Shown: piece after piece, positions 16,869 through 24,432 of the stretch
Layout of the letters: each line of letters starts with the position of its first letter
Numbering within the stretch: the stretch's first letter is position 1
Assembly (NCBI GenBank): GCA_947476875.1
Contig: CANJSG010000008.1
Location: 1 to 46,452, forward strand
DNA length: 46,452 nucleotides
Source of the DNA: Verrucomicrobiota bacterium
Lineage (GTDB): Bacteria > Verrucomicrobiota > Verrucomicrobiia > Limisphaerales > CANJSG01
Reading direction: 5' to 3'
Translations under genes and position numbers: made by a program
Notes under the pieces: model-generated
Told to the model about the DNA's origin: nothing
Seen by the model: only the letters and a program-made list of their open reading frames with translations
Database searches by the model: none

Positions 16869-18035
16869 CTACCCCGCCAATTGCACCACCCCGGCCCCTG
16901 CAAACACCCGTTCGCGTTGCGCGAGGATGGTGCGGACGACCGTTTCCCGATCCGTGCCAGCGAGGTTCATGTGGCCCATCTTGCGGCCGCGACGCGCCTC
17001 GGCTTTGCCGTAGAGATGCAGCTTCACGCCGGGGTCGGAGAGGACGGCCGACCAGTTGGGCGCGCCCTTGGCCCAGAGATCGCCGAGCAGGTTGGCCATG
17101 GCGGCGGCGGGCGCGTTGAGTCCGGTTGAACCCAGCGGCAGCCCGCAGATGGCGCGGACCTGCTGCTCGAACTGGCAGGTGATACACGCGTCCATCGTGA
17201 TATGCCCGGAGTTGTGGACGCGCGGAGCCAGTTCGTTGACGAGGAGCCGTCCGTCGCGCGCGACGAAGAGTTCCACCGTGAGCACACCGACGACCTGGAG
17301 CTTTTCGAGGATGCCGCGCGTGAGTTCCTCGGCCTGGGCGGCGAGCTTCGGGCTGATGCCGGCGGGCACGACCGTCACGTCGAGGATGTGGTGGGCGTGG
17401 CGGTTCTCGAAGACGGGAAAGGCCTTGAACTCGCCCGCCTCGGTCCGCGCGGCGACCACGGACAGCTCCATCTCAAAATCCACGAAACCTTCGTAGACAG
17501 TTTCCTGACCGTTGAAGCTGGCCAGCGCGGCGGGCGCTTCCTCGGCGCGTTGGATCTTCACCTGGCCCTTGCCGTCGTAGCCGAAGTCCGCCGTCTTGAG
17601 CACGCCCGGCGCGCCGATCTGGGCGAGAGCGGCCTGGAGTTCCGACGGCTGTTGCACACGCATCCACGGTGTGGTGGGAAAGCTGTTTTCCTTGAGGAAG
17701 GATTTTTCGCGAAGCCGGTTCTGCGTCACGTGCAGCACCTGGCCGTCGGGCCGGACCGGCGCGAATTCGGCCGCCGCCCGCGTCGTCACGGACGGCACGT
17801 TCTCGAATTCGAAGGTCACGACGTCGACCTGCCTGGCGAATTCGCGGATGCGGTCGAGGTCGAGATAGTCGGCCACGAACTCCTCGTCCGCGACCGAGGC
17901 GGCCGGCGCGTCGGCTTCAGGAGAAAAGATGGCGATGCGGTAGCCGAGATTGCGCGCGGCCAGCGCGATCATACGCCCAAGCTGGCCGCTGCCGAGAATG
18001 CCGATGGTAGAACCGGGAGGAATCGGACGCGTCAT
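16869..18035 (-). CDS. purK: 5-(carboxyamino)imidazole ribonucleotide synthase
   Basis: 388 aa, normal for PurK. It uses ATP and bicarbonate to convert AIR to N5-CAIR in cytoplasmic purine synthesis. Visible motifs: the N-terminal nucleotide fold GILGSGQLGRM (~9-19), FEFENVPS (~75), ATP-grasp lysine and glycine loop in VLKTADFGYDGKGQ (~143-156), YEGFVDFEMELSV (~180), and the Mg/ATP-binding NELAPRVHNSGH (~263-274) followed by the expected FEQQVRAICGLPLG. The ATG lies one base after the purE stop, so the two genes are translationally coupled. The last 29 codons have a diverged partial copy at 2553-2642. Confidence 0.95.
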   Translation of the reverse strand: MTRPIPPGSTIGILGSGQLGRMIALAARNLGYRIAIFSPEADAPAASVADEEFVADYLDLDRIREFARQVDVVTFEFENVPSVTTRAAAEFAPVRPDGQVLHVTQNRLREKSFLKENSFPTTPWMRVQQPSELQAALAQIGAPGVLKTADFGYDGKGQVKIQRAEEAPAALASFNGQETVYEGFVDFEMELSVVAARTEAGEFKAFPVFENRHAHHILDVTVVPAGISPKLAAQAEELTRGILEKLQVVGVLTVELFVARDGRLLVNELAPRVHNSGHITMDACITCQFEQQVRAICGLPLGSTGLNAPAAAMANLLGDLWAKGAPNWSAVLSDPGVKLHLYGKAEARRGRKMGHMNLAGTDRETVVRTILAQRERVFAGAGVVQLAG

Positions 18036-18036
18036 G

Positions 18037-18546
18037 TCAGGACTTCGGGGGAAGGGTGCAATCGGCGAGAACCTTGGCGGTCTGCTGGGCGCGGAAATCT
18101 TCGTAGGCCTTGCGGAACTGCGGATGTTTGTTCCCGAGGATGGCCGTGGCGAGCAGGGCCGCGTTGGTGGCGCCGGCTTTGCCGATGGCCATGGTGCCCA
18201 CGGGCACGCCGCCGGGCATCTGCACGATGCTCAGAAGCGAATCCATGCCGTGCAGGGCCTTCGATTCGACCGGCACGCCGAGCACGGGCAAGGCGGTCTT
18301 GCTGGCGCACATTCCCGGCAGATGGGCCGCACCACCGGCTCCGGCGATGATGACTTCGAGGCCGCGCCCGGCCGCGGCGGCGGCGTATTGGAACAGCAGG
18401 TCGGGCGTGCGATGGGCGGAGACGACCTGGGCCTCGAAGGGCACGCCCAGCGCCTCAAGCTGCGCGGCGGCGTGCTGCATCGTGTCCCAATCGGACTTGC
18501 TGCCCATGATCATCCCGACAAGCGGTTGCGGCTTTGGTTCAGCCAT
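18037..18546 (-). CDS. purE: 5-(carboxyamino)imidazole ribonucleotide mutase
   Basis: 169 aa, typical for class I PurE. It rearranges N5-CAIR to CAIR, the step after PurK. Visible are the phosphate-binding GSKSDWDTM (~15-23), the AHRTPD loop (~45), the catalytic-histidine loop in [14 protein letters not shown], and [15 protein letters not shown] near residue 110-125. The gene is 51 bases downstream of the MFS transporter and one base upstream of purK on the same strand, so the three may share a transcript. The purK requirement indicates the bacterial two-step route, not the single-step animal-type class II enzyme. Confidence 0.95.
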   Translation of the reverse strand: MAEPKPQPLVGMIMGSKSDWDTMQHAAAQLEALGVPFEAQVVSAHRTPDLLFQYAAAAAGRGLEVIIAGAGGAAHLPGMCASKTALPVLGVPVESKALHGMDSLLSIVQMPGGVPVGTMAIGKAGATNAALLATAILGNKHPQFRKAYEDFRAQQTAKVLADCTLPPKS

Positions 18547-18597
18547 AAGTTGGCCGGGACATTAGGAAACGAAGCGCGCGCACGTCGAGGACCGCCT

Positions 18598-19932
18598 TCA
18601 ATCGCCGTCCCCGGGTTCCGGCAGAAAAAACGCAAACGCCAACGCCGGAATGAAGAGAAGCCCGACAACCAGCAAAGCAACCCTCAGGTCGGTCACCCCG
18701 GCGTAGAGCCCGAAGAAGACAGTGCCGAACGCGGCGAAGATCCGGCCGATATTGTAGCAGAATCCCGCGCCCGTCGTCCGCAGCAAGGTCGGGAAAAGCG
18801 GCGGGAGATACATGGTGAACAGGCCGAAAACCCCGGAGCAGAACCCGATCAACGGAAGCCACCAGAGCAGTTCCTCATGTGTGCGCGGCACCGCGAACGC
18901 CCCCGCGAACGCTGCAATGAACAACGTAAACAGGATTCCGATCGACTTCCGGTAGCCGAGCTTCTGCGCGAGGAACGACGCGAAGAAGTTCCCGACGATG
19001 GACACGGCGATGACGATGAAAAACGCCTTGCTCACGAGCTTCTGTTTCTCGGGCGCCGTCCAACCCGCAAGCTCCGGCAAAGCCCGGAGATGCTGGGGAT
19101 GCCAAAACATGAACGCCCACCAGCCCGTCAGCGAGAACGCGCACACGCCGATCACCAGCCAGGTGTTTTTCGAAACGGGCGGCCGGAACAAATCGGTCAG
19201 CCTGGGGGCGACTGCGCCGACCCGGGCCTTGTGCCATTCCTCCGGTTCGGGCACGTGGCGTCGAATCCAGAAGACGAGAAACGCCGGCAACACCCCGACA
19301 AGGAAGACATAGCGTTCGAAGTGGCCATCCTTCAGTCCCTGCGGCAGCGCGTCCCACATTCCTGCCGAAAGGTTCCCTTTCAAAAAGGCCGGCAGATCCG
19401 CGATCAGATAAACCGCCAGACATGCCAGCAGCACGCCGATGTTCACGCCGGTTTGCAGGACCCCGGCGATCCACGGACGCCACCTCTTCGGCCACGTTTC
19501 GGAAAGCAGGCTGGCACCCACAGCCCATTCGCCACCGATACCAAGCGCGGCCAGGAACCGGCAGATCAAGAGCTGCCACCACGTCTGGCAGAAGAACGAC
19601 AGGCCGGTGAACAGCGCGTAGGTCAGGATTGTCAGGCTGAGCGCCTTGGAGCGTCCGAGTTTGTCGCCGAGCCGTCCGAAGAATCCGCCGCCCAAGGCCC
19701 AGCCGATCAGGAATGCGGCCTGGATCCACGAACTGTATTGCTTCACGATCGGATCACCCGGGTTGTCCACAGACACCAACTGTGCGACGAACGACGCCGC
19801 GACCAGCGTGTAGAGGTGCATGTCCAAACCGTCGAAGAGCCAACCAAGCCACGCCGCGATGCCGCTGCGCCATTGCTGGGGTGAAAGCGTCTCGGCACGG
19901 GCCGGCGCCGCGGTGGGATCAGACTGGGACAT
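18598..19932 (-). CDS. MFS transporter, metabolite:H+ symporter-like
   Basis: 444 aa from the ATG at 19932 (MSQSDPTAAPARAETLSPQQ). The frame extends to 20130, but that would run across tRNA-Ala, so the shorter start is used. There are about 12 membrane spans. The first contains WLGWLFDGLDMHLYTLV, a GLD motif as in the aromatic-acid/sialate H+ symporter group. The loop 2-3 signature is GGGFFGRLGDKLGRSKAL, and span 4-5 has RFLAALGIGGEWAVGASLL. Members import small carboxylates or sugars; the substrate cannot be read from the sequence. It precedes purE by 51 bases but has no obvious link to purines. Confidence 0.8.
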   Translation of the reverse strand: MSQSDPTAAPARAETLSPQQWRSGIAAWLGWLFDGLDMHLYTLVAASFVAQLVSVDNPGDPIVKQYSSWIQAAFLIGWALGGGFFGRLGDKLGRSKALSLTILTYALFTGLSFFCQTWWQLLICRFLAALGIGGEWAVGASLLSETWPKRWRPWIAGVLQTGVNIGVLLACLAVYLIADLPAFLKGNLSAGMWDALPQGLKDGHFERYVFLVGVLPAFLVFWIRRHVPEPEEWHKARVGAVAPRLTDLFRPPVSKNTWLVIGVCAFSLTGWWAFMFWHPQHLRALPELAGWTAPEKQKLVSKAFFIVIAVSIVGNFFASFLAQKLGYRKSIGILFTLFIAAFAGAFAVPRTHEELLWWLPLIGFCSGVFGLFTMYLPPLFPTLLRTTGAGFCYNIGRIFAAFGTVFFGLYAGVTDLRVALLVVGLLFIPALAFAFFLPEPGDGD

Positions 19933-20085
19933 GCCTCTAGCTAGCCTGCCCGGGCCGCTCGAATAAAGACCTTCCTTGCACACATGCCGACGAAAAACTC
20001 GGCCGCAAATCCAGGAACGCCCGATCCGGACAAGGCGCCGCCCCTTTTGGGCAAGGGCGGGAAAAAATTCGAAAGAGGCGCTGGG

Positions 20086-20161
20086 TGGTGGAGCCGACAG
20101 GGATCGAACCTGCGACACCCACAATGCCATTGTGGTGCTCTACCAACTGAGCTACGACCCC
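20086..20161 (-). tRNA. tRNA-Ala (anticodon GGC)
   Basis: The minus strand folds as acceptor GGGGTCG/CGGCTCC, D-stem GCTC/GAGC with AGTTGGTA loop, anticodon stem CCACA/TGTGG with loop ATGGCAT (anticodon GGC, reading GCC/GCT), and T-arm GCAGG-TTCGATC-CCTGT. The terminal CCA is encoded (20086-20088). Confidence 0.95.
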
Positions 20162-20175
20162 AACCAGCGGCGCGC

Positions 20176-20203
20176 ACACTAGGCACGGAGGTTCGCCTGT
20201 CAA
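20176..20203 (-). promoter_or_regulatory. Promoter of tRNA-Ala
   Basis: The minus strand has a perfect TTGACA -35 (20198-20203), a 16-base spacer and a weak TAGTGT -10 (20176-20181), ending 14 bases before the tRNA 5' end. Confidence 0.5.
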
Positions 20204-20509
20204 AGGCTTATTTCCGACGCCAGAACTGCCGAGAAAATGGAGCCGGTTTTCGGGATTGGGCTGCTTGACCCGATTCGATTTCAATCCGATGCCCGTTTCT
20301 ATTGGGCTTTAAACACATTTCAAACCCCGCCCCACCACCGCTGGACACCACTCCGAAACCACTCCCACTGACAGTTCTACGGGCAGTCCAGGCGGTGCCC
20401 CCGGCATTTCAGGGGCGCACCTCAGAAAAAATGGTTTCCGGGCGTGAAGCCCCAAAGCCCCCGGCAAAGACAGGCCACGGACTCCGGATCGTCATGTGGG
20501 CGGGGTTGC
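20204..20509. other. Gene-free stretch, nothing recognised
   Basis: Between the tRNA promoter and the stop of the renalase-like gene I see no ORF with protein-like composition, no strong palindrome and no T-tract terminator. Confidence 0.5.
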
Positions 20510-21571
20510 TCAAGCGCCTAGCGCACCCATCCGCTTCCCGGGTCCGCGCGGCGAGCCGGGTGATGGGCCCGATGCGCCGACGGCCAGTCGGACCGGCCTG
20601 CCATCGAGGATTGCCGCCGCGGCCGCCCAGCCGGAAAGCGCCGCACCTTCGACACGCGGACCCGCGAAGGCGTCGCCGGCGAGCACGAGCGGCGGGCACC
20701 GGCTCACGAGCACGCAGGGCTCCGGGTCGCAGCAGATCGGCTTGCTGTAACGCCAGGCGTGGACCTGGAAGGTCTTGACCGCTGCGCCGAGCCATTTCGC
20801 AGCGGCCTCAATCAAACCGTGGCCGCTTTCCTGCCGGTCACGGTCCCAATGCTCCAGGCTGAACGCATGCGTGGCGTGAATCGTCACGGATGGCTCGGCG
20901 GAGATTCCTTTCAACTGATTGTCCGCGAGCCACGCGATTGGTCCGTCGGCAGGCGTGAGGCCGCCGGGCGGCGGGATGCGCGACGGACCCTCGAGCACGG
21001 CCATGACGGCGAGGCAGCGCTCGTATTCGATGGCGGCGAGACGCGTCCGCATTTCTGGCGCGAGGACGATGCCGCCCGCGTCCAGCAGCGCGAGCGACTG
21101 CGGCACGGGTGGCGTCAGCACCACGGTTCCGACGGTGAAACTGCGGCCCGTCGTGGTTTCCGCGTGCCAGCGATCGCCGGCGCGGCGCAGGGCGGCTACC
21201 GGGGTTTCCAAGAGCATATCCAGTCCGAGCGCGAGATGCTTGGCCACGGCGGACATCGCGGGCTTTCCGCGCCAGCGCGCGTGTCCGTCCGCAGCGCCCG
21301 CAAAACCGCGGCACCATTCCTCCATCGCCCCGTTCTGCCGACCCCGCTCCAGCACGGCGGCGAAGCGCGGGTCGCGCGTGGTGATGAATTGCGCTCCATG
21401 GTCGAACGTCGCGCCATCGATCCGCCGGCTCGCCAGCCGTCCGCCCACGCCGCGGCCCTTGTCGAGCACGAGCACGCGGAGACCCGCGCGTTGCAGTTCG
21501 GCCGCGGCGGTCAGCCCGGCCATGCCCGCGCCGATGACCAGCACGTCCGTGTTTTCTCCGGTCTCGTCCAT
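20510..21571 (-). CDS. Renalase-like FAD/NAD(P)-dependent oxidoreductase
   Basis: 353 aa from the ATG at 21571 (MDETGENTDVLVIGAGMAGL); TTGGAG lies six bases upstream and supports this over the longer frame. The FAD-binding Rossmann motif is VIGAGMAGLTAAAELQRAG, followed by VLDKGRGVGGRLASRR and DHGAQFITTRDPRF, the renalase/FAD amine oxidase signature. The C-terminal FAD contact is LVLAGDAFAGPRVEGAALSG. In bacteria, renalase-type enzymes oxidise alpha-NAD(P)H isomers or other dihydropyridines. It faces away from the neighbouring DoxX-like gene, with ~115 bases between the starts. The exact substrate is uncertain. Confidence 0.8.
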   Translation of the reverse strand: MDETGENTDVLVIGAGMAGLTAAAELQRAGLRVLVLDKGRGVGGRLASRRIDGATFDHGAQFITTRDPRFAAVLERGRQNGAMEEWCRGFAGAADGHARWRGKPAMSAVAKHLALGLDMLLETPVAALRRAGDRWHAETTTGRSFTVGTVVLTPPVPQSLALLDAGGIVLAPEMRTRLAAIEYERCLAVMAVLEGPSRIPPPGGLTPADGPIAWLADNQLKGISAEPSVTIHATHAFSLEHWDRDRQESGHGLIEAAAKWLGAAVKTFQVHAWRYSKPICCDPEPCVLVSRCPPLVLAGDAFAGPRVEGAALSGWAAAAAILDGRPVRLAVGASGPSPGSPRGPGKRMGALGA

Positions 21572-21686
21572 CATGGGCTCCAAGCTCCAGCCCGGAGGCA
21601 CGGGACGCAATGTGGGGAGCACGGATTTCACGATCGCTCCGATCCGCGCCGAACGACCGGGGTTTGCAGCGGAACATGGAAACCGT

Positions 21687-22028
21687 ATGATCACGCCGTT
21701 GAACTCCGTCCTTATCCTTTTCTCCGCCCTCTCCTTTCTAGGATACGGCTCGGCGTGCTTTGTGTCCCCGTATATGAAGCGGGAGTTCGAGCGCTACCGG
21801 CTTGGATCGCAGCGCACGCTGGTCGGCGGACTGCAGGTGGTTGCCGCGATCGGGCTGCTGGGGGGCCTGGGCGAACCGTGGATGGGACGCGCGGCGGCGG
21901 CCGGGCTTGCGCTGATGATGCTGGTCGCAGTCGGCGTCCGCATCAAAATCAAGGACTCGCTGCCGCAGACGATTCCAGCGCTCGGCTATCTGGCGCTGAA
22001 CGTCTACCTGGGCCTGGCGGCGTTCTGA
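21687..22028 (+). CDS. DoxX-like small membrane protein 1
   Basis: 113 aa from the ATG at 21687 (MITPLNSVLILFSALSFLGY); GGA is six bases upstream. Four hydrophobic segments are visible (~5-25, 45-62, 68-85, 95-113). The motif MKREFERYRLG after the first segment and KIKDSLPQTIPAL before the last are typical of DoxX-like (PF13564-type) proteins. They sit in the cytoplasmic membrane; some accompany oxidoreductases or thiosulfate oxidation, but most are uncharacterised. It faces the paralogue at 22043-22405 tail to tail. Confidence 0.7.
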   Translation: MITPLNSVLILFSALSFLGYGSACFVSPYMKREFERYRLGSQRTLVGGLQVVAAIGLLGGLGEPWMGRAAAAGLALMMLVAVGVRIKIKDSLPQTIPALGYLALNVYLGLAAF

Positions 22029-22042
22029 TCCAAACCCCTCGG

Positions 22043-22405
22043 CTACAGCAGCGCGATGGCCGCGCACATCGCGAGGACGGCGATGGATGGCAGGGCTTTC
22101 TGGATCGGATCCTTCACTTTGAGATGCATCACGAACGCCCCCAGCATCAGCACTCCCAACCCGACCGCCGCCGGTTGGGCCACGCCGTGGATCCAGATGG
22201 CGGCGATGAGCGCGAGCGCCAGGCCCACCTTGAGCACGCCGACCACGCACATGAACCAGAACGGCAGGCCGTAGGCGGCGAACTCCTCGCGCAGGCTTTT
22301 GGCGTTGCCGCCGCGAAACGGAGTCGACCGGCCCGCCCGGAGCGTCCAGACGTTCAGGATCCCGAGGGCCACGATCAACTGGAGGGAGATGAGGAGATAA
22401 GCCAC
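22043..22405 (-). CDS. DoxX-like small membrane protein 2
   Basis: 120 aa from a GTG at 22405 (VAYLLISLQLIVALGILNVW). An ATG at 22480 would add a basic, non-conserved extension. Four hydrophobic segments follow the DoxX-like plan, with SLREEFAAYGLP after the first and LKVKDPIQKALPS before the last, aligning with MKREFERYRLG and KIKDSLPQTIPA of the convergent neighbour. The stops are 14 bases apart. The start codon is the least certain part. Confidence 0.6.
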   Translation of the reverse strand: MAYLLISLQLIVALGILNVWTLRAGRSTPFRGGNAKSLREEFAAYGLPFWFMCVVGVLKVGLALALIAAIWIHGVAQPAAVGLGVLMLGAFVMHLKVKDPIQKALPSIAVLAMCAAIALL

Positions 22406-22759
22406 GGTGTTGCTACAAAAATGCCCGGCCCGACCAGCCCGGACAGGTGGGAAACTGCTTCGCGTCGTCGGCCGCCGCAAGCGAATCCCCCTTCAACCCA
22501 ACCGGCGCCGACGAGCCCCGCCCCGCCCGTCGCCAAAGGGCCCGAATGCGGCTTCCGGTTTTCCCGTGCACATTTACAAGGCGCACTGCGCCACCCTCGG
22601 CCGTCGACCGCTTCCGCAACGGATTTGGTTGCCGCAATAGCCAGAATGAGCATCACGGCTGACCGGGATCCGACGGCCTTGTCATTCGATAACACGACGG
22701 GCACCATCCAACATGATCCCCAACTAAACAGAGGCGACACCGCAAACCGATCTCCGGCC
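22406..22759. other. Gene-free stretch, nothing recognised
   Basis: Between the GTG start of DoxX-like 2 and the small ORF at 22760 no convincing gene, hairpin or repeat is seen. The promoters for both flanking genes should lie here, but no close match to sigma70 boxes stands out. Confidence 0.4.
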
Positions 22760-22900
22760 ATGCAACTGAAATTCGACTGGCTGATCCTGCTGGAGACCCT
22801 CCGCCTGAAGGAAAGGCTCATGGCCAACCCGAACGACCGGGAGGCCTTGAAATTCTTTGCCGTGTCAAAGGAGTCGAAAGACGCCCGCAAAAAAGCATGA
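22760..22900 (+). CDS. 46-aa small protein overlapping the photolyase-related gene
   Basis: It reads MQLKFDWLILLETLRLKERL, MANPNDREALKFFAVSKES, KDARKKA. Composition is amphipathic helical with a basic tail, and there are no rare-codon runs. The stop overlaps the ATG of the next gene (ATGA at 22897-22900), which suggests translational coupling. No family is recognised; it may be a small regulator or a remnant. Confidence 0.4.
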   Translation: MQLKFDWLILLETLRLKERLMANPNDREALKFFAVSKESKDARKKA

Positions 22901-23340
22901 GTCGCGGCGCTGCAACCGATGCCCTTCGCCACCCGCGCGACTTGGTGCTTATTTTTGGAAACCCGTTGGATGCGAAGTCTGCGGCCTTTGACGGCTTCGA
23001 CCCGGAGCTCGACGCCGTCTGGATGGGCGAAGCAGCGGAAGAACCAAACCACGTCTGGGCGCACCAGGCGAACATCGCGCTGTTCATCGCGGCCATGCGC
23101 CACTTCCGGGATGGGTTGCGGAAGCGTGGTTTCACTGTGCATTACCGGGCGCTGGACGACCCGCCCAATACGGGCACGCTCGCCGAGGAATTGCTCGCGG
23201 TGGCCAGCCGTTTGACCCCGCAGAAGCTCATCGTCGTTCAGCCAAGCGAATGGCGGATGGAGCAAAACTTGAACACCGCCGCGCGCCAGCTTGGATTGGA
23301 ACTGGAGGTTCGCGCCTGCCGCCCCACAGCTGCGGTTTAG
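22897..23340 (+). pseudogene. Truncated cryptochrome/photolyase-related protein (N-terminal domain only)
   Basis: 147 aa. It matches the N-terminal alpha/beta domain of photolyase-related (DPRP/PhrB-like, PF04244) proteins: LVLIFGNPLDAKSAAFDGFD, an HQANIALFIAAMRHFRDGL helix, a G-F-T-V-H-Y-R-A-L-D-D-P-PNTG segment, and VVQPSEWRMEQNL. Family members have about 500 residues, with an FAD-binding helical C-terminal half and an iron-sulfur cluster. Here the frame ends right after LELEVRACRPTAAV, where the next motif (a D-H-F segment) should begin. No continuation was found in other frames before the next ATG at 23347, so a deletion removed the cofactor-binding part. It is probably non-functional in repair, although a short product could be made. 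Confidence 0.75.
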
Positions 23341-23346
23341 AAACCC

Positions 23347-24432
23347 ATGACACCGCCTCAATTGAACCTTGGCCGCCGCCGTCTATGGCTCGGCATCACG
23401 AACGTCGGCTTCTGGGTGCTGGTCTCTGCCGTCGGCCTTTACTGCATGGTGAGTGGTGAGACCAGCGGCATGGGCCTCGGTCTCCTCGGTGCAATATTTG
23501 TGACCGTGATCGCGACACAGGCGGTGTTCGATTTTGTCGGGGGCAACAAGCTGATGCCCGGACCCGGTCCGTCAGTGACGAATTTCCTGCGCGGCTGGGT
23601 GCGTGGCGTTCTAGTCCACACGCTCGTGTTGGCCGGTGTTGGATTCGCGAGTGCGATCAGCCTTCGATACACGGGAGGATTCGGCGCGGGAATCGTCCTT
23701 GCGATGGCAGCGCTGGTGTTCGGACGGCGGCAACTCCTGCGCGCCGTCGGCGGCGGCGTGGTCATGGAGATCGCGCACGATGGAGAAACAATCGTCATTG
23801 CAGCCATCAACGACCCGGCCTTCACCGGCGGGGTCGCCGGGCTCGGCCGTCGCGCGAAAAGTCTGCTGCCCGCGAGCTGGATGGAGACTTTGCCAAAGCC
23901 GGAACTCGCTGCCGAATCGAGCCGCCGCCGTTGGCAGATCGCAAGCGCCCTCCCTGCCCGCGCCTTCTTCCTCACCCTGTGCTGGAATCTGCTCGGCACT
24001 TTCATCGGCACCCAAGTCTTCCAACTCGCCGAACGCCCGCCATCCGTCGCGCTGATCGGTCACGCGTGCTGGATGACGCTGTGGGCCTTCGCCAGCCTGC
24101 TTGTGCTGCCCGCGCTCAGTCGCAAGGCTGTCCTCGCCGCCGATCGTGCCGCTGCCGATTCCGGCCACGCAGTTCGCGCATTGATTAACCGCTTCCCCGA
24201 CCTCGTCGGCGAAAACGGCAGCCCCAACGCCGCCTTGCAGACCATCTTTTATCCCGTGCCGTCGGCGGAAATCCGCCTGCGCCAGCTCGCGCAACCATCC
24301 ACAGGCTTCATCCCCGGCAATCTGGCGCGCAACAATCTCTACTACTCTCTGGCCACCTTCACGCTGCTCGGCCGCGCCGTTCACTGCAACGTCGGCCGGC
24401 CCGCCCTCTGGGTCTTTCCACCGTCGGCGTGA
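23347..24432 (+). CDS. Membrane protein resembling M48 peptidases but lacking HExxH
   Basis: 361 aa. Hydrophobic spans lie at ~14-34, 42-60, 80-100, 105-122, 205-225 and 232-252. The layout resembles M48/HtpX-like membrane proteins: the late segment ALSRKAVLAADRAAADSGH and a conserved P...R.RQL near residue 320 correspond to the M48 SRRxExxADxxA helix and the HPPxxxRI ending. However, no HExxH zinc motif appears in the frame, and GGVAGLGRRAKSLLP sits where a catalytic helix might be. It is therefore a pseudoenzyme or a different family. It is tightly placed: it starts 6 bases after the truncated photolyase gene and overlaps the following flavoprotein gene by 4 bases (GTGA). Confidence 0.5.
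   Translation: MTPPQLNLGRRRLWLGITNVGFWVLVSAVGLYCMVSGETSGMGLGLLGAIFVTVIATQAVFDFVGGNKLMPGPGPSVTNFLRGWVRGVLVHTLVLAGVGFASAISLRYTGGFGAGIVLAMAALVFGRRQLLRAVGGGVVMEIAHDGETIVIAAINDPAFTGGVAGLGRRAKSLLPASWMETLPKPELAAESSRRRWQIASALPARAFFLTLCWNLLGTFIGTQVFQLAERPPSVALIGHACWMTLWAFASLLVLPALSRKAVLAADRAAADSGHAVRALINRFPDLVGENGSPNAALQTIFYPVPSAEIRLRQLAQPSTGFIPGNLARNNLYYSLATFTLLGRAVHCNVGRPALWVFPPSA

Noticed and set aside
19932-20130. 66-residue N-terminal extension of the MFS transporter
   Set aside because: It overlaps tRNA-Ala on the same strand; the first conserved residues lie after the ATG at 19932.
23250-23459. Alternative frame as continuation of the truncated photolyase
   Set aside because: No D-H-F or FAD-binding motifs appear in any of the three frames beyond the stop.
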